Assembly (NCBI RefSeq): GCF_003752135.1
Contig: NZ_RJVK01000001.1
Coordinates: 310,001-374,000, forward strand
Length of the DNA stretch: 64,000 bases
From: Caminibacter pacificus
Lineage (GTDB): Bacteria > Campylobacterota > Campylobacteria > Campylobacterales > Nautiliaceae
Reading direction: 5' to 3'
Part shown: positions 37,616 through 46,083 of the stretch, in pieces
How positions within the stretch are numbered: position 1 is the first letter of the stretch
How the letters are laid out: each line of letters starts with the position of its first letter
Translations under genes and position numbers: made by a program
Notes under the pieces: generated by a model
Database searches by the model: none
The model's input: only the letters and a program-made list of their open reading frames with translations
Told to the model about the DNA's origin: nothing

Positions 37616-37956
37616 AAAGGTGGAATGAGAAATTATTTTGGTGTCCGTTTTTTGTTTGGTGAGTATTCTTGGTATGTAATATTTTATGATGTTTTATGTA
37701 TTTTTTATATTTTTCGTATTTATCTGTTTTTTTTTATTTACATGAATATTTAAAAGTGATAGTTTTAAAAGGGTAGTTTTTTTAGTGCAAATTGGAGGTG
37801 TTAATTATATTGGAGATTGTGCTTTTTTTAAATTGTGAAAACTAAAAAGAAATATTATAGAAAGTTAATAAAAGTAACAATTTTTCTTAATTTTTCAAAA
37901 AGATTTGCAAAAACTCCACTTTTATGATAAATTCTAAACCAAAAAAGGAGATACGT
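37616..37956. other. Long AT-rich gap without a recognisable gene
   Basis: About 340 bases of very AT-rich, T-run-rich DNA between repeat copy 5 and the DUF2018 gene. I see no tRNA-like fold or convincing hairpin. A reading frame of 48 codons (37607-37753) starts at the ATG inside the repeat but has no ribosome binding site. A TATGAT box near 37923 and AAAAGGAG before 37957 belong to the next gene. Confidence 0.6.
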
Positions 37957-38223
37957 ATGTGGGATCCGTTTGATGAGCAAAAAACCCCGAAAGATAAATT
38001 TTTTGAGATAGTTTATCACGCAAATAAAAACTTGGTAATCGAAGAGCTTGAAAAAGTATTCGAGAGAATGGCGGCACTTGAGGTGTTGGCTGAGAAATGT
38101 TATGGTGATGAAGTCGAAATGAAGATTCAAGAAGCTATTTTCAATAATAGCGACGAAGTAAAAGCTGCGGAGGATGACCTATACATCCATACTATGGCAA
38201 ATATCTTAACAAAAAATGAATAA
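37957..38223 (+). CDS. DUF2018 (HP0242-like) small helical protein
   Basis: 88 residues. The ending IHTMANILTKNE and the helical pattern match HP0242 of H. pylori, whose structure is an intertwined, knotted homodimer; function unknown. The frame is open upstream, but AAAAGGAG lies before the ATG at 37957. From memory HP0242, HP0241 and HP0240 (prenyl synthase) are also consecutive in H. pylori, which supports the identification. Confidence 0.85.
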   Translation: MWDPFDEQKTPKDKFFEIVYHANKNLVIEELEKVFERMAALEVLAEKCYGDEVEMKIQEAIFNNSDEVKAAEDDLYIHTMANILTKNE

Positions 38224-38593
38224 ATTAATTTTTTTCATTTTTCCTCTTTTTTTATTTGCCGAAATAGTCAAATTTCCATACACTTTTTCGCTCAAAAAAG
38301 ACGAAATTGCAAAATTTAAAGTATATTACGAAAAACACTCATATCCTCTTGAAATGCGATGGACTTTGTATAAAAACGAAGTTTTGACGGTTTTGTATAA
38401 ATATGACGACTTTCCTTATCAGATAACTCTTGAGAGAGAATACCCTCTAAATACTTTTAGGGTTGATATTGCCAAATGTCCTGAGAAAATTCCCTATTTT
38501 TTAATCGAATTTGTCGATTTTAATGATAAAATAGCAAAATTCAGAATTTATCTGTTTAACGGTAAAAAAGTTAGAGTTAAAAAAGGCGAATAA
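38216..38593 (+). CDS. Secreted/periplasmic protein of unknown function (HP0241 position)
   Basis: 125 residues with a short signal peptide (MNKLIFFIFPLFLFAE) and a beta-rich mature part of about 108 residues containing a single cysteine. No motif recognised. It overlaps the DUF2018 gene by 8 nt and shares one base with the prenyl synthase start, so it is part of that operon. A lipid- or envelope-related role is only suggested by the neighbour. Confidence 0.65.
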   Translation: MNKLIFFIFPLFLFAEIVKFPYTFSLKKDEIAKFKVYYEKHSYPLEMRWTLYKNEVLTVLYKYDDFPYQITLEREYPLNTFRVDIAKCPEKIPYFLIEFVDFNDKIAKFRIYLFNGKKVRVKKGE

Positions 38594-39456
38594 TGGAGTT
38601 TTTTAATATTCTTGATAGTATGTTTGATGAGTTTGAGGAGTATAGAGATATACAAAAAGGCAAGGGTATAAGAGGAAAACTTATAACCATAATCAACCCC
38701 GAAGCCCAAAAATTGGCTGCCTTAGTGGAAGCTATACATCTTGCAAGTTTGCTGCATGATGATGTAATAGACGAAGCCGATACGAGAAGAGGCGTACAAT
38801 CTATCAACGCGAAATACGGAGACCACACGGCCGTAATGCTTGGAGATATCGTATATTCAAGGGCTTTTTACGAGCTTATTGATTTCGGAAGCGAAATTGC
38901 AAAGACAATTTCAAATGCCGTATATTTGTTATCTCAAGGTGAGCTTGAAGACGTAAAACTCTCTAAAAACCTAAACTTAAACAAAGAAAAATATATGCAA
39001 ATGATTTATAAAAAGACCGCGAGTTTGATTGAAGCGGCTTGTAAAGCTTCGGCAATTTCAAAAGGCTATGATAAAGATGATTTCGCACTGTACGGAAAAA
39101 ATATAGGTATTGCTTTTCAGATTGTTGATGATTTGCTTGATATTACGCAAGATAGCGAAACTTTAGGTAAACCGGCTATGCATGATTATTTTGAGGGGAA
39201 AACCACACTACCTTTTATTTATCTGTTTGAATCGGCAAACGAAGAAGAAAAAGAAAAACTAAAATCATTATACAAAAAGAGACTAAGTGATGAAGAAGTC
39301 GAATGGATAAGAGCTCTTATGCAAAAATACGGTATTATAAAAAGATGTTTTGACGAAGCCAAAGAGCTTGTCGATGAAGCCAAAAACGTAATAAAAAAAT
39401 ACGAAATCCCGGCTTTAATGATAATAGCCGATAAAGTCGTCGATAGGAAGTTTTAA
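38593..39456 (+). CDS. Trans-polyprenyl diphosphate synthase
   Basis: 287 residues. Both aspartate-rich motifs are present: LLHDDVIDEADTRRG (first) and QIVDDLLDIT (second). These enzymes chain IPP units onto allylic diphosphates; the gene order matches H. pylori HP0240, annotated as an octaprenyl-type synthase for the menaquinone tail. Chain length cannot be fixed by eye. ATG shares the last base of the previous stop. Confidence 0.9.
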   Translation: MEFFNILDSMFDEFEEYRDIQKGKGIRGKLITIINPEAQKLAALVEAIHLASLLHDDVIDEADTRRGVQSINAKYGDHTAVMLGDIVYSRAFYELIDFGSEIAKTISNAVYLLSQGELEDVKLSKNLNLNKEKYMQMIYKKTASLIEAACKASAISKGYDKDDFALYGKNIGIAFQIVDDLLDITQDSETLGKPAMHDYFEGKTTLPFIYLFESANEEEKEKLKSLYKKRLSDEEVEWIRALMQKYGIIKRCFDEAKELVDEAKNVIKKYEIPALMIIADKVVDRKF

Positions 39457-39914
39457 TGGATTTTATGAAAGAGGCCGTTTATGAAGCTAAAAAAGGCGTT
39501 TTGAATAAAGAAGGAGGCCCCTTTGGTGCCGTTATTGTAAAAAACGGGAAAATTATCGGCAAAGGTCATAATCAAGTCGTCAAACTAAAAGACCCTACGG
39601 CTCATGCCGAGATTCAGGCTATTAGAGATGCTTGTAAAAATATAGGAAGCTTCGATTTAAGCGGCTGCGAGATGTATATAACATGCGAGCCGTGTCCTAT
39701 GTGTTTTGGTGCGATACATTGGGCGAGAATAGAGAGGGTATATTTTGCCGCTACACGAGAAGATGCCGCAAATATCGGGTTTGACGATAAGTTTATTTGG
39801 GATGTTATCGAAGGGAAAAGAGAAGATAACGTATTATTTAAACACACACCTTCAAAAGAAGCTTTGGAAGTTATGAAACTTTGGGAAAGTATGGAGGATA
39901 AAACTCTATATTAA
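39456..39914 (+). CDS. guaD: Guanine deaminase-type cytidine deaminase fold enzyme
   Basis: 152 residues. Zinc ligands and catalytic Glu in HAE (DPTAHAEIQAI) and CEPCPMC. The C-terminal AANIGFDDKFIWDVI segment is like Bacillus guanine deaminase rather than TadA. It would turn guanine into xanthine. The gene overlaps the prenyl synthase by one base; its end overlaps parA on the opposite strand by 9 nt. Confidence 0.82.
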   Translation: MDFMKEAVYEAKKGVLNKEGGPFGAVIVKNGKIIGKGHNQVVKLKDPTAHAEIQAIRDACKNIGSFDLSGCEMYITCEPCPMCFGAIHWARIERVYFAATREDAANIGFDDKFIWDVIEGKREDNVLFKHTPSKEALEVMKLWESMEDKTLY

Positions 39915-40559
39915 TTCGCTAAGAAGCTTTTGATATCTTTTTGTTTCCAAACTATACGGATATTTATCAACTACGCTCATCTTATAAAGAGGCATATTTT
40001 CTATCTTTTCGCTTTTTGGGATGTATGTTTTTAGGTATTGGGATTTGGGTAATTTGAGTATTGCTTTTACAATTTGTTTGTGTGAGGGTTTGTTTTCGTA
40101 TGCGTTTACGAAAAGTTTGATGTTTTTGTTGAGTTTTGTCTCAAGTAGCTGATTGTAAGTACGAAGCGATAAAATATTCGGCAGTACGGGAGATAGTACG
40201 ATATCAGAATATTTTAAAATATCTTTTGTCAAATCGTTAAGTGTTGCAGGAGCGTCGATAAAAATAATATCATATTTGAGATTAAGAAGCTTTTTTAGTT
40301 CGCCTTGATATTTTATAAGCTGTTTGTCGCTGGGGATTATGTCGATATTCGGGTTGTTTGTTTTTTTTATTATTTTTTCGATAGGTTTTTTAAAAATGCC
40401 TCTTTTTTTAGGCTTTTTACCGAAAAAATAACTGCTCGCTCCTTGTATATCAAGGTCTATGATAAGTACTTTTTTCGTTTTTGAAGCCGTACTTGCGAGA
40501 TTTATACACGTCGATGTTTTGCCGACCCCGCCTTTTATGTTGTATAACGATATAATCAT
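39906..40559 (-). CDS. Orphan ParA/MinD-type ATPase
   Basis: 217 residues. Deviant Walker A KGGVGKTSTCINLA, then Switch I-like DLDIQGASS and Walker B-like IIFIDAPATL. ParA ATPases position DNA or protein cargo on nucleoid or membrane. No parB or cargo-like gene is beside it; it lies between guanine deaminase and ppk2, which gives no clue. The C-terminal 60 residues are Lys/Tyr-rich and less conserved. Confidence 0.85.
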   Translation of the reverse strand: MIISLYNIKGGVGKTSTCINLASTASKTKKVLIIDLDIQGASSYFFGKKPKKRGIFKKPIEKIIKKTNNPNIDIIPSDKQLIKYQGELKKLLNLKYDIIFIDAPATLNDLTKDILKYSDIVLSPVLPNILSLRTYNQLLETKLNKNIKLFVNAYENKPSHKQIVKAILKLPKSQYLKTYIPKSEKIENMPLYKMSVVDKYPYSLETKRYQKLLSELI

Positions 40560-40576
40560 AACGCTCCTTTGTTTGA

Positions 40577-40582
40577 TATAAT
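40577..40582 (+). promoter_or_regulatory. Likely -10 element for ppk2
   Basis: TATAAT in the 48-nt divergent gap between parA and ppk2, 25 nt before the ppk2 ATG. Confidence 0.5.
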
Positions 40583-40607
40583 ATCAAAAATCACTTCGGA
40601 GTTTCAA

Positions 40608-41513
40608 ATGGAAAAAATTAATATCAACGAGCTCTATAATCCCGAATATGTGCTTGTTGGCAATAAAAAGATGAACCTAAACGACTTAATTAACGAATAT
40701 ATGGAACTAAAACGCGTAAATAAAAAAGCGGTTAGAAAATATCTTCAAGAACAAGAGCTAAAGCCTTATCAGGCGGAGCTTATTAAAATGCAAAAGTATC
40801 TTGAGGATACAAATAAAAGAATGATAGTGCTTTTTGAAGGACGCGATGCCGCCGGTAAAGGCGGAACTATCAGAAGAATCGTCAGATATATGAACGAAAA
40901 ACATTATAGAGTCGTGGCTCTTGGAAAGCCAAGCGACGTACAAAAAACTCAATGGTATTTTCAAAGATACGTAGAGCAGTTTCCAAGAGGCGGTGAGATA
41001 GTTTTTTTTGATAGGAGCTGGTACAATAGGGCTATGGTCGAGCCGGTTTTCGGATTTTGTACTAAAGAACAATACGAAACGTTTATGCACGAATGTCCTA
41101 TGTTTGAAAAATCTCTTGTAATGGAGGGGACTATTTTAGTAAAAATTTATCTCTCCATTTCAAAAGAAGAACAGGCTAAAAGATTCGAAAAAAGAAGAAA
41201 AGACCCTCTAAGACAATGGAAACTAAGCGAGATTGACCTTCAGGCCCAAGATAAATGGGATGAATTTACCGAAATGAAATATAAAATGCTAAAAGCAACC
41301 CATACTCATTACGCTCCGTGGACCGTGATTCGAAGTGATAATAAACATTTGGCGAGATTAAACGCTATGAAAGTTATTTTAAACGCCGTGGATTATCCGG
41401 ATAGAAACCCGGACCTTGATTATAGAGTGGATGAGGGTATCGTGGTATCTGGTGCGAGAGAAATAGAGATTATGGAAGCGGATAGAATTAGAAGCGGTAA
41501 GTTTGTGAGTTAA
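40608..41513 (+). CDS. ppk2: Polyphosphate kinase 2
   Basis: 301 residues, single-domain PPK2. Walker A GRDAAGKGGTIRR, Walker B region VFFDRSWYNRAMVEPVFG and the lid segment KRRKDPLRQWKLSEIDLQA are all present. PPK2 uses polyphosphate to phosphorylate nucleoside (di)phosphates, usually GDP or ADP. The ATG at 40608 has CGGAG six bases upstream; in-frame codons before it lie in the divergent promoter. Confidence 0.95.
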   Translation: MEKININELYNPEYVLVGNKKMNLNDLINEYMELKRVNKKAVRKYLQEQELKPYQAELIKMQKYLEDTNKRMIVLFEGRDAAGKGGTIRRIVRYMNEKHYRVVALGKPSDVQKTQWYFQRYVEQFPRGGEIVFFDRSWYNRAMVEPVFGFCTKEQYETFMHECPMFEKSLVMEGTILVKIYLSISKEEQAKRFEKRRKDPLRQWKLSEIDLQAQDKWDEFTEMKYKMLKATHTHYAPWTVIRSDNKHLARLNAMKVILNAVDYPDRNPDLDYRVDEGIVVSGAREIEIMEADRIRSGKFVS

Positions 41514-41521
41514 GTAGAAAA

Positions 41522-41536
41522 GTGAAATTGTGAGTT
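41522..41536 (+). repeat. Second copy of GTGAAATTGTGAGTT
   Basis: Exact 15-base match to 20596-20610. It starts eight bases after the ppk2 stop codon and lies ahead of a TAAAAT box (41555-41560) for trpD. Confidence 0.5.
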
Positions 41537-41584
41537 TGTGCGGATTTAATTTGATAAAATGCTTTAAACAAAAAGGAGAGAAGT

Positions 41585-42568
41585 ATGACTTTTAACGAAG
41601 CCAAAGAGAAATTTCAAAAGCTTTTTAAAAACGAAATGAGTAAAGAAGAGGCGAAGAAATTTTTGGTAGAGCTATATGAAAAAGGTGAAAGTGCCGCAGA
41701 GATTGCCGCTGCTGCGGAGGTGATGAGAGAGCATTCTATAAAACTTCCCGTCAGTGAAGAATTAAGAGAAAAATTAATCGATATCGTAGGTACGGGCGGA
41801 GATAAAAGTAATAGTTTCAATATCTCTTCCACAACCGCGCTTTTGGTGTCTTCGATAGGAAGTTATGTCGCAAAACACGGAAACAGAAGCATAACGAGTA
41901 AAAGCGGAAGCGCCGATATGCTTGAGGCTCTTGGAATAAACCTAAACTTAACTCCTGAAAAACAAGTAAAAATGCTTGAAGAAGTGAGATTTACATTTAT
42001 TTTCGCTATCAATCATCACCCGGCTATGAAACATATTATGCCTATTAGAAAATCATTAATTCATAGGACTATTTTTAATATCTTGGGTCCTTTGACAAAT
42101 CCGGCAGGAGCTAAAAAATATCTTCTTGGAGTCTTTTCTCCCGAATTTATAGAACCTGTGGCAAATGCATTGACTTTAATGGACGTAAAAAGTGCAATGG
42201 TAGTAAGTTCGCTTGACGGAATGGATGAGATAAGCATAGCCGCACCTACAAAGGCTCTTTATTATGACGGAGTTAGACTAAGAGATATGGAAATTCGCCC
42301 TGATGCTTACGGAATGATAGGCAAAAAAGAGGATTTGATAGGTGGAGACGCTAAAGAAAACGCTAAAATTACAAGAGGAATTTTAAGCGGAGAAATAAAA
42401 GGCGCAAAAAGAGACGCCGTACTTTTAAACGCTGCGGCTGCTTTGTTTGTTGACGGAAAAGTAGGAAATATTGAGGACGGAATAGAGATGGCAAAAGAAG
42501 AAATCGAAAGCGGCAGAGCTATAAAACATCTTGAGAAAATTATCGAAGTTTCGAACAGGCTGGCTTAA
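41585..42568 (+). CDS. trpD: Anthranilate phosphoribosyltransferase
   Basis: 327 residues, not fused to a glutaminase domain. PRPP-binding GTGGDKSNSFNISSTTA and KHGNRSITSKSGSADMLEALG are complete; HPAMKHIMPIR and NILGPLTNPA follow. Second step of tryptophan synthesis. A good AAGGAG precedes the ATG and the next gene shares its last base. TrpE is 35 kb and TrpB 19 kb away on the same strand, so the pathway is dispersed. Confidence 0.95.
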   Translation: MTFNEAKEKFQKLFKNEMSKEEAKKFLVELYEKGESAAEIAAAAEVMREHSIKLPVSEELREKLIDIVGTGGDKSNSFNISSTTALLVSSIGSYVAKHGNRSITSKSGSADMLEALGINLNLTPEKQVKMLEEVRFTFIFAINHHPAMKHIMPIRKSLIHRTIFNILGPLTNPAGAKKYLLGVFSPEFIEPVANALTLMDVKSAMVVSSLDGMDEISIAAPTKALYYDGVRLRDMEIRPDAYGMIGKKEDLIGGDAKENAKITRGILSGEIKGAKRDAVLLNAAAALFVDGKVGNIEDGIEMAKEEIESGRAIKHLEKIIEVSNRLA

Positions 42569-43287
42569 TGGCATTAAGAAGTGTGGAGGTTGAGGGTAAA
42601 AAGTTTGATATAAGCTATGATATTTTAAACCCTTCGGAAAAAAAAGATATCGTTTTTTTGCACGGGTGGGGCAGTAATAAGGAAGTTATGAAAGTTTTTA
42701 AAGATTGTTTTGGAGGTTTTAGGCATATCTATATCGATATGCCCGGATTTGGTAAATCATCGAACGATTATGTATTAACTACAAAAGATTATGCAAAAAT
42801 AATCGATAATTTTTTGAATGATTTGGGAGTAAAAAAAGAGATAATAATAGCTCACAGCTTCGGCGGTAAAGTCGCCACTCTTTTAAACCCAGAGCTTCTT
42901 GTGCTGCTTGGGAGTGCCGGAATCGTGATGCCTAAACCTTTAAATGTAAGACTTAAAATTAAAATTTTCAAAGCTATGAAAAAATTGGGACTTGGGAAGT
43001 TTAGAGAAAAATTCGTCAGTTCGGATGTTAAAGGTATGAGCGAAAATATGTACGAGACTTTTAAAAACGTGGTTGATGAGGATTTTAGCGAAGAGTTTAA
43101 AAACTTTACTAAAAAAGCCCTCATTTTCGGTGGAGAAGAAGATACGGCCGTACCACCGGCGGCTGTAAAAAAGCAAAGCGAACTACTTAATAGTAAACTT
43201 ATTATGTTAAGTGGAGACCATTATTTCTTTTTGAATCCGAAAAACAGAAAAGTTATAGAAAAAGAAGTTTTGAGAAGTATAGAGTAA
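42568..43287 (+). CDS. Alpha/beta hydrolase
   Basis: 239 residues. Oxyanion segment FLHGWGSN, nucleophile serine in IIAHSFGGKVA, acid in FGGEEDTAVPP and histidine in SGDHYFF form a full catalytic set. Most like small carboxylesterases or BioH/MenH-type enzymes; with mqnC present, menaquinone genes are not a reason to choose MenH. It overlaps trpD by one base. Two copies of the TATTATGTTAAGT repeat lie at its 3' end. Confidence 0.82.
   Translation: MALRSVEVEGKKFDISYDILNPSEKKDIVFLHGWGSNKEVMKVFKDCFGGFRHIYIDMPGFGKSSNDYVLTTKDYAKIIDNFLNDLGVKKEIIIAHSFGGKVATLLNPELLVLLGSAGIVMPKPLNVRLKIKIFKAMKKLGLGKFREKFVSSDVKGMSENMYETFKNVVDEDFSEEFKNFTKKALIFGGEEDTAVPPAAVKKQSELLNSKLIMLSGDHYFFLNPKNRKVIEKEVLRSIE
43192..43212 (+). 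repeat. TATTATGTTAAGT repeat, copy 6 (inside a gene)
   Basis: AGTAAACTTATTATGTTAAG followed by T, near the end of the alpha/beta hydrolase gene, read L-I-M-L-S just before the catalytic GDH. Copy 7 is 91 bases downstream. Confidence 0.6.
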
Positions 43288-43304
43288 GAATATTATGTTA
43301 AGTT
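43278..43304 (+). repeat. TATTATGTTAAGT repeat, copy 7 (at a gene end)
   Basis: TATAGAGTAAGAATATTATG followed by TTAAGTT. The TAA at 43285-43287 is the stop codon of the hydrolase gene. Confidence 0.7.
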
Positions 43305-43599
43305 GGGGCGATATCTCGGTAATTTTTTTAAAGTTTAGAATTTGTTTTTGAATTTAATACAACAGGTTATTTTTGAGTTTAATACAAATATTTATTTCTT
43401 TAAATTTTACAAACATTTAATTTTTTAAGAAATATTTCATATTTTAGGGTTTTTAAATTTAAGATTTAAATTGAGTTTAAGAAAAGGTTATTTTTTTGTT
43501 AATTTGAAATTTCAGGTGTAGAGATGTGAGTTTTTTGTGATTTTTTATTTTGCTAATTGTATTTACTGACATTAGCGTATAATTTTTAAAGGAGAGGGT
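43305..43599. other. AT-rich gap with short direct repeats and a promoter
   Basis: About 295 bases with no gene. TTTTTGAATTTAATACAA (43345-43362) and TTTTTGAGTTTAATACAA (43370-43387) are direct repeats 25 bases apart; a related TTGAGTTTAAGAAAAGGTTA is at 43471-43490, and GGTTATTTTT follows the first and third. TATAAT at 43578-43583 is the likely -10 box for dedA. The repeats could be operator sites or chance in AT-rich DNA. Confidence 0.5.
43578..43583 (+). promoter_or_regulatory. Likely -10 element for the dedA-uppP operon
   Basis: TATAAT 17 nt before the TTG start of the second dedA gene; AAAGGAG follows at 43588-43594. Confidence 0.5.
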
Positions 43600-44178
43600 T
43601 TGAGTGAAATTGTAAATTTTTTAGTCGATACGATCGGTGCGTGGGGATATATCGGAATTTTTCTTTTGATGTTTTTGGAGAGTAGTTTTTTTCCGTTTCC
43701 GAGCGAAGTTGTAATGATACCGGCAGGTTATTTGGCAAGCAAAGGAGAGATGAATTTATATTTGGCTATATTCGTGGCGGTTTTAGGTTCTGTTGCAGGT
43801 GCGTGGTTTAATTATCTCATAGCTTCACATATGGGTAGGGCGTTTTTGATTAAGTTTATGAGTGAAGAGAAGATAAAAAAACTTGAAAACTTTTTCGAAA
43901 ACCACGGACATATTTCAACATTTAGCGGTAGGTTGATTCCGGGAGTTAGACAATATATCTCTTTTCCGGCGGGTCTTGCGAAAATGCATCCTCTAAAATT
44001 CACAATCTACACCGCTCTTGGTGTCGGAATTTGGGTTACGATTTTGGCGCTTCTTGGATATTTTATCGGAGAAAATCAGCAAATAATACATAAATACCTT
44101 AGAGAAATTACTATAATTACACTTGTTGTTTTAGCGATTATTATTTTCTTTTATATCAAATTAAAGGTTAAAAAATGA
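43600..44178 (+). CDS. DedA family membrane protein (second copy), possible C55-P translocase
   Basis: 192 residues. DedA core with [19 protein letters not shown] (conserved acidic residues), [14 protein letters not shown] and [16 protein letters not shown] (the RxxPxxR-type loop). The TTG start has AAAGGAG five bases upstream. DedA proteins of the UptA group bring undecaprenyl phosphate back across the membrane. The gene overlaps uppP by four bases, which fits that role, though family membership alone does not prove it. Confidence 0.85.
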   Translation: MSEIVNFLVDTIGAWGYIGIFLLMFLESSFFPFPSEVVMIPAGYLASKGEMNLYLAIFVAVLGSVAGAWFNYLIASHMGRAFLIKFMSEEKIKKLENFFENHGHISTFSGRLIPGVRQYISFPAGLAKMHPLKFTIYTALGVGIWVTILALLGYFIGENQQIIHKYLREITIITLVVLAIIIFFYIKLKVKK

Positions 44179-44960
44179 CACTGATTGACAGCTTGATTTT
44201 GGGAATAGTAGAGGGGATAACGGAGTTTTTACCTATATCTTCAACAGCTCATATGATTGTAGTATCGACGCTTTTGGGACTTAAACAAACAATCCAAAAC
44301 GTTGCTTTTGAGGTGATTATTCAGCTTGGTGCCACTCTTGCTATCGTTTTGATTTATTTGAATAAAATCAATTTTAAAGAGATAGATTTATGGAAAAAGG
44401 TGATTTTAGCGTTTTTCCCTTTGGCGATTGTAGGATTTCTTCTAAGACATCAAATAAAAGAGCTTTTTACTATTACGACCGTTGCTTGGATGTTTATAAT
44501 AGGCGGAATTGTCTTTTTTGTTGTTGAATATTTTTATAAAGAAGAAAAAGCAAAAGTTACGAAAGTAGAAGACGTAAACTACAGACAAGCTTTGATTGTC
44601 GGGTTTTTTCAGGTGTTTGCATTGATTCCGGGAACGAGTAGAAGCGGTTCTACCATTGTCGGCGGAATGCTTAGCGGGCTTAGCAGGAAAACGGCTGCCG
44701 ATTTTAGCTTTTTGTTGGCTATTCCTACGATGTTTGCGGCAAGCGGATATGAGCTTTTAAAAAACATTCACTCTTTCAAAGACCAAAACGGCCTTGTTTT
44801 GGCGGTGGGGTTTGTTGTGAGTTTCATTTCGGCGTATGTTGCCGTTAAGTTGTTTTTGAAATTTGTGGAGAAATATACGCTAATTCCTTTTGGGGTTTAT
44901 AGAATACTTTTCGGTGCTGCTTTACTTTGGATGATTCACATCGGAATGATAAGTGGATAA
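44175..44960 (+). CDS. uppP: Undecaprenyl-diphosphatase
   Basis: 261 residues, about eight membrane segments. Both UppP/BacA signatures are seen: [14 protein letters not shown] and [10 protein letters not shown]. It dephosphorylates C55-PP to C55-P on the outer face for peptidoglycan and glycan export and gives bacitracin tolerance. It is coupled to dedA by ATGA and to the MFS gene by an 8-nt overlap. Confidence 0.96.
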   Translation: MTLIDSLILGIVEGITEFLPISSTAHMIVVSTLLGLKQTIQNVAFEVIIQLGATLAIVLIYLNKINFKEIDLWKKVILAFFPLAIVGFLLRHQIKELFTITTVAWMFIIGGIVFFVVEYFYKEEKAKVTKVEDVNYRQALIVGFFQVFALIPGTSRSGSTIVGGMLSGLSRKTAADFSFLLAIPTMFAASGYELLKNIHSFKDQNGLVLAVGFVVSFISAYVAVKLFLKFVEKYTLIPFGVYRILFGAALLWMIHIGMISG

Positions 44961-46083
44961 AAACGTTGTCGTTTTAGGTATTGTAAGTTTTTTTACTGAT
45001 CTTGCAAGTAGTATGGTAAATACCATACTACCGCTTTTTATAGTTTATATTTTAAATGAAGGTGTCGATAAGTTAGGCTATGTACTTGCTATTGCCACAT
45101 TTTTATCGTATGCTTTAAGAGTCGTTTTCGGTTACTTTTCCGATAAATACGGAATTGTAAAACCTTTCGTAGTTACGGGATATCTGATTTCCGCTATTTC
45201 AAAACCTCTTTTATATTTTTCTCACACATGGAAAAGTGTCGCTTTTTTAAGAGGTACAGAGAGAATCGGCAAGGCTATTCGCTCTGCTACCAAAGATACT
45301 TTGTTAAGTGCTTATTCTCATTCTCATAGCGGAAAAACTTTCGGTTTTCATAAGATGCTTGACGTTGCAGGTGAAATGACGGGAGCTTTAATAGTTTTTT
45401 TGATTTTGATGTTTATCGGTAAAAGTGAAGAAATTTTTAGATTGATTTTTGCTTTTACAATAATTCCCGGAATTATTTCCGTTTTTTTAGTTATTTTTTT
45501 CGTCAAAGACGTAAAAAAAGAAAAAATTTCTAAAAATATAGATTTTAAAAAAGATAAAGAGGTAATAAAATTTTTGTTTTTTTATTTCGGATTTTTGATT
45601 TTTGCGTTTAACGACTCTTTTTTCGTTATAAAAGCAAAAGAGAGCGGTTTTACATTTGAAATGATACCTTTGTTAATTATTGTTTATAATCTAACTCAAA
45701 CGCTTTTAAGTTATTTTTTGGGTGTTAAAATAGAAAAAGAGGGATATAAAAAGATTCTTTTGATAAGTTTTGTTTTCGGGATACTTAGCGTAATTGCTAT
45801 GAAAATGTCATATATTGTTTTAGGATTCGTATTTTTGGGTATTTTTACCGTCGGGTCATTAAACGCGATAAGGAGTTATATTTCTGACAATGCATTTAAC
45901 AAATCGACAGTTTACGGTTTTTTTTATACCGGTGTTGCCATAAGTGCTTCATTAGCGTCTCTGATTATAGGAAAATTGTGGCAAAATTACGGAGAAAATT
46001 TCGCATATGTTTATTCAATCACAGGTATGATTTTTGTTTTATTATTTTATTTAAAGGACGGATATGTTAGAGCCTATCATTAA
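44953..46083 (+). CDS. MFS transporter
   Basis: 376 residues with about 12 membrane helices. [13 protein letters not shown] in loop 2-3 is the degenerate MFS A-motif, and [21 protein letters not shown] follows. Substrate unknown. The GTG start at 44953 lies inside the end of uppP; no better start is visible. Operon position with dedA and uppP may mean an envelope-related substrate or drug export. Confidence 0.82.
   Translation: MDKNVVVLGIVSFFTDLASSMVNTILPLFIVYILNEGVDKLGYVLAIATFLSYALRVVFGYFSDKYGIVKPFVVTGYLISAISKPLLYFSHTWKSVAFLRGTERIGKAIRSATKDTLLSAYSHSHSGKTFGFHKMLDVAGEMTGALIVFLILMFIGKSEEIFRLIFAFTIIPGIISVFLVIFFVKDVKKEKISKNIDFKKDKEVIKFLFFYFGFLIFAFNDSFFVIKAKESGFTFEMIPLLIIVYNLTQTLLSYFLGVKIEKEGYKKILLISFVFGILSVIAMKMSYIVLGFVFLGIFTVGSLNAIRSYISDNAFNKSTVYGFFYTGVAISASLASLIIGKLWQNYGENFAYVYSITGMIFVLLFYLKDGYVRAYH

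Noticed and set aside
37607-37753. A 48-residue hydrophobic reading frame starting at the ATG inside repeat copy 5
   Set aside because: No ribosome binding site, Phe/Tyr/Ile-rich product as expected from T-rich DNA, and the other repeat copies give only 3-18 codons from the same ATG.
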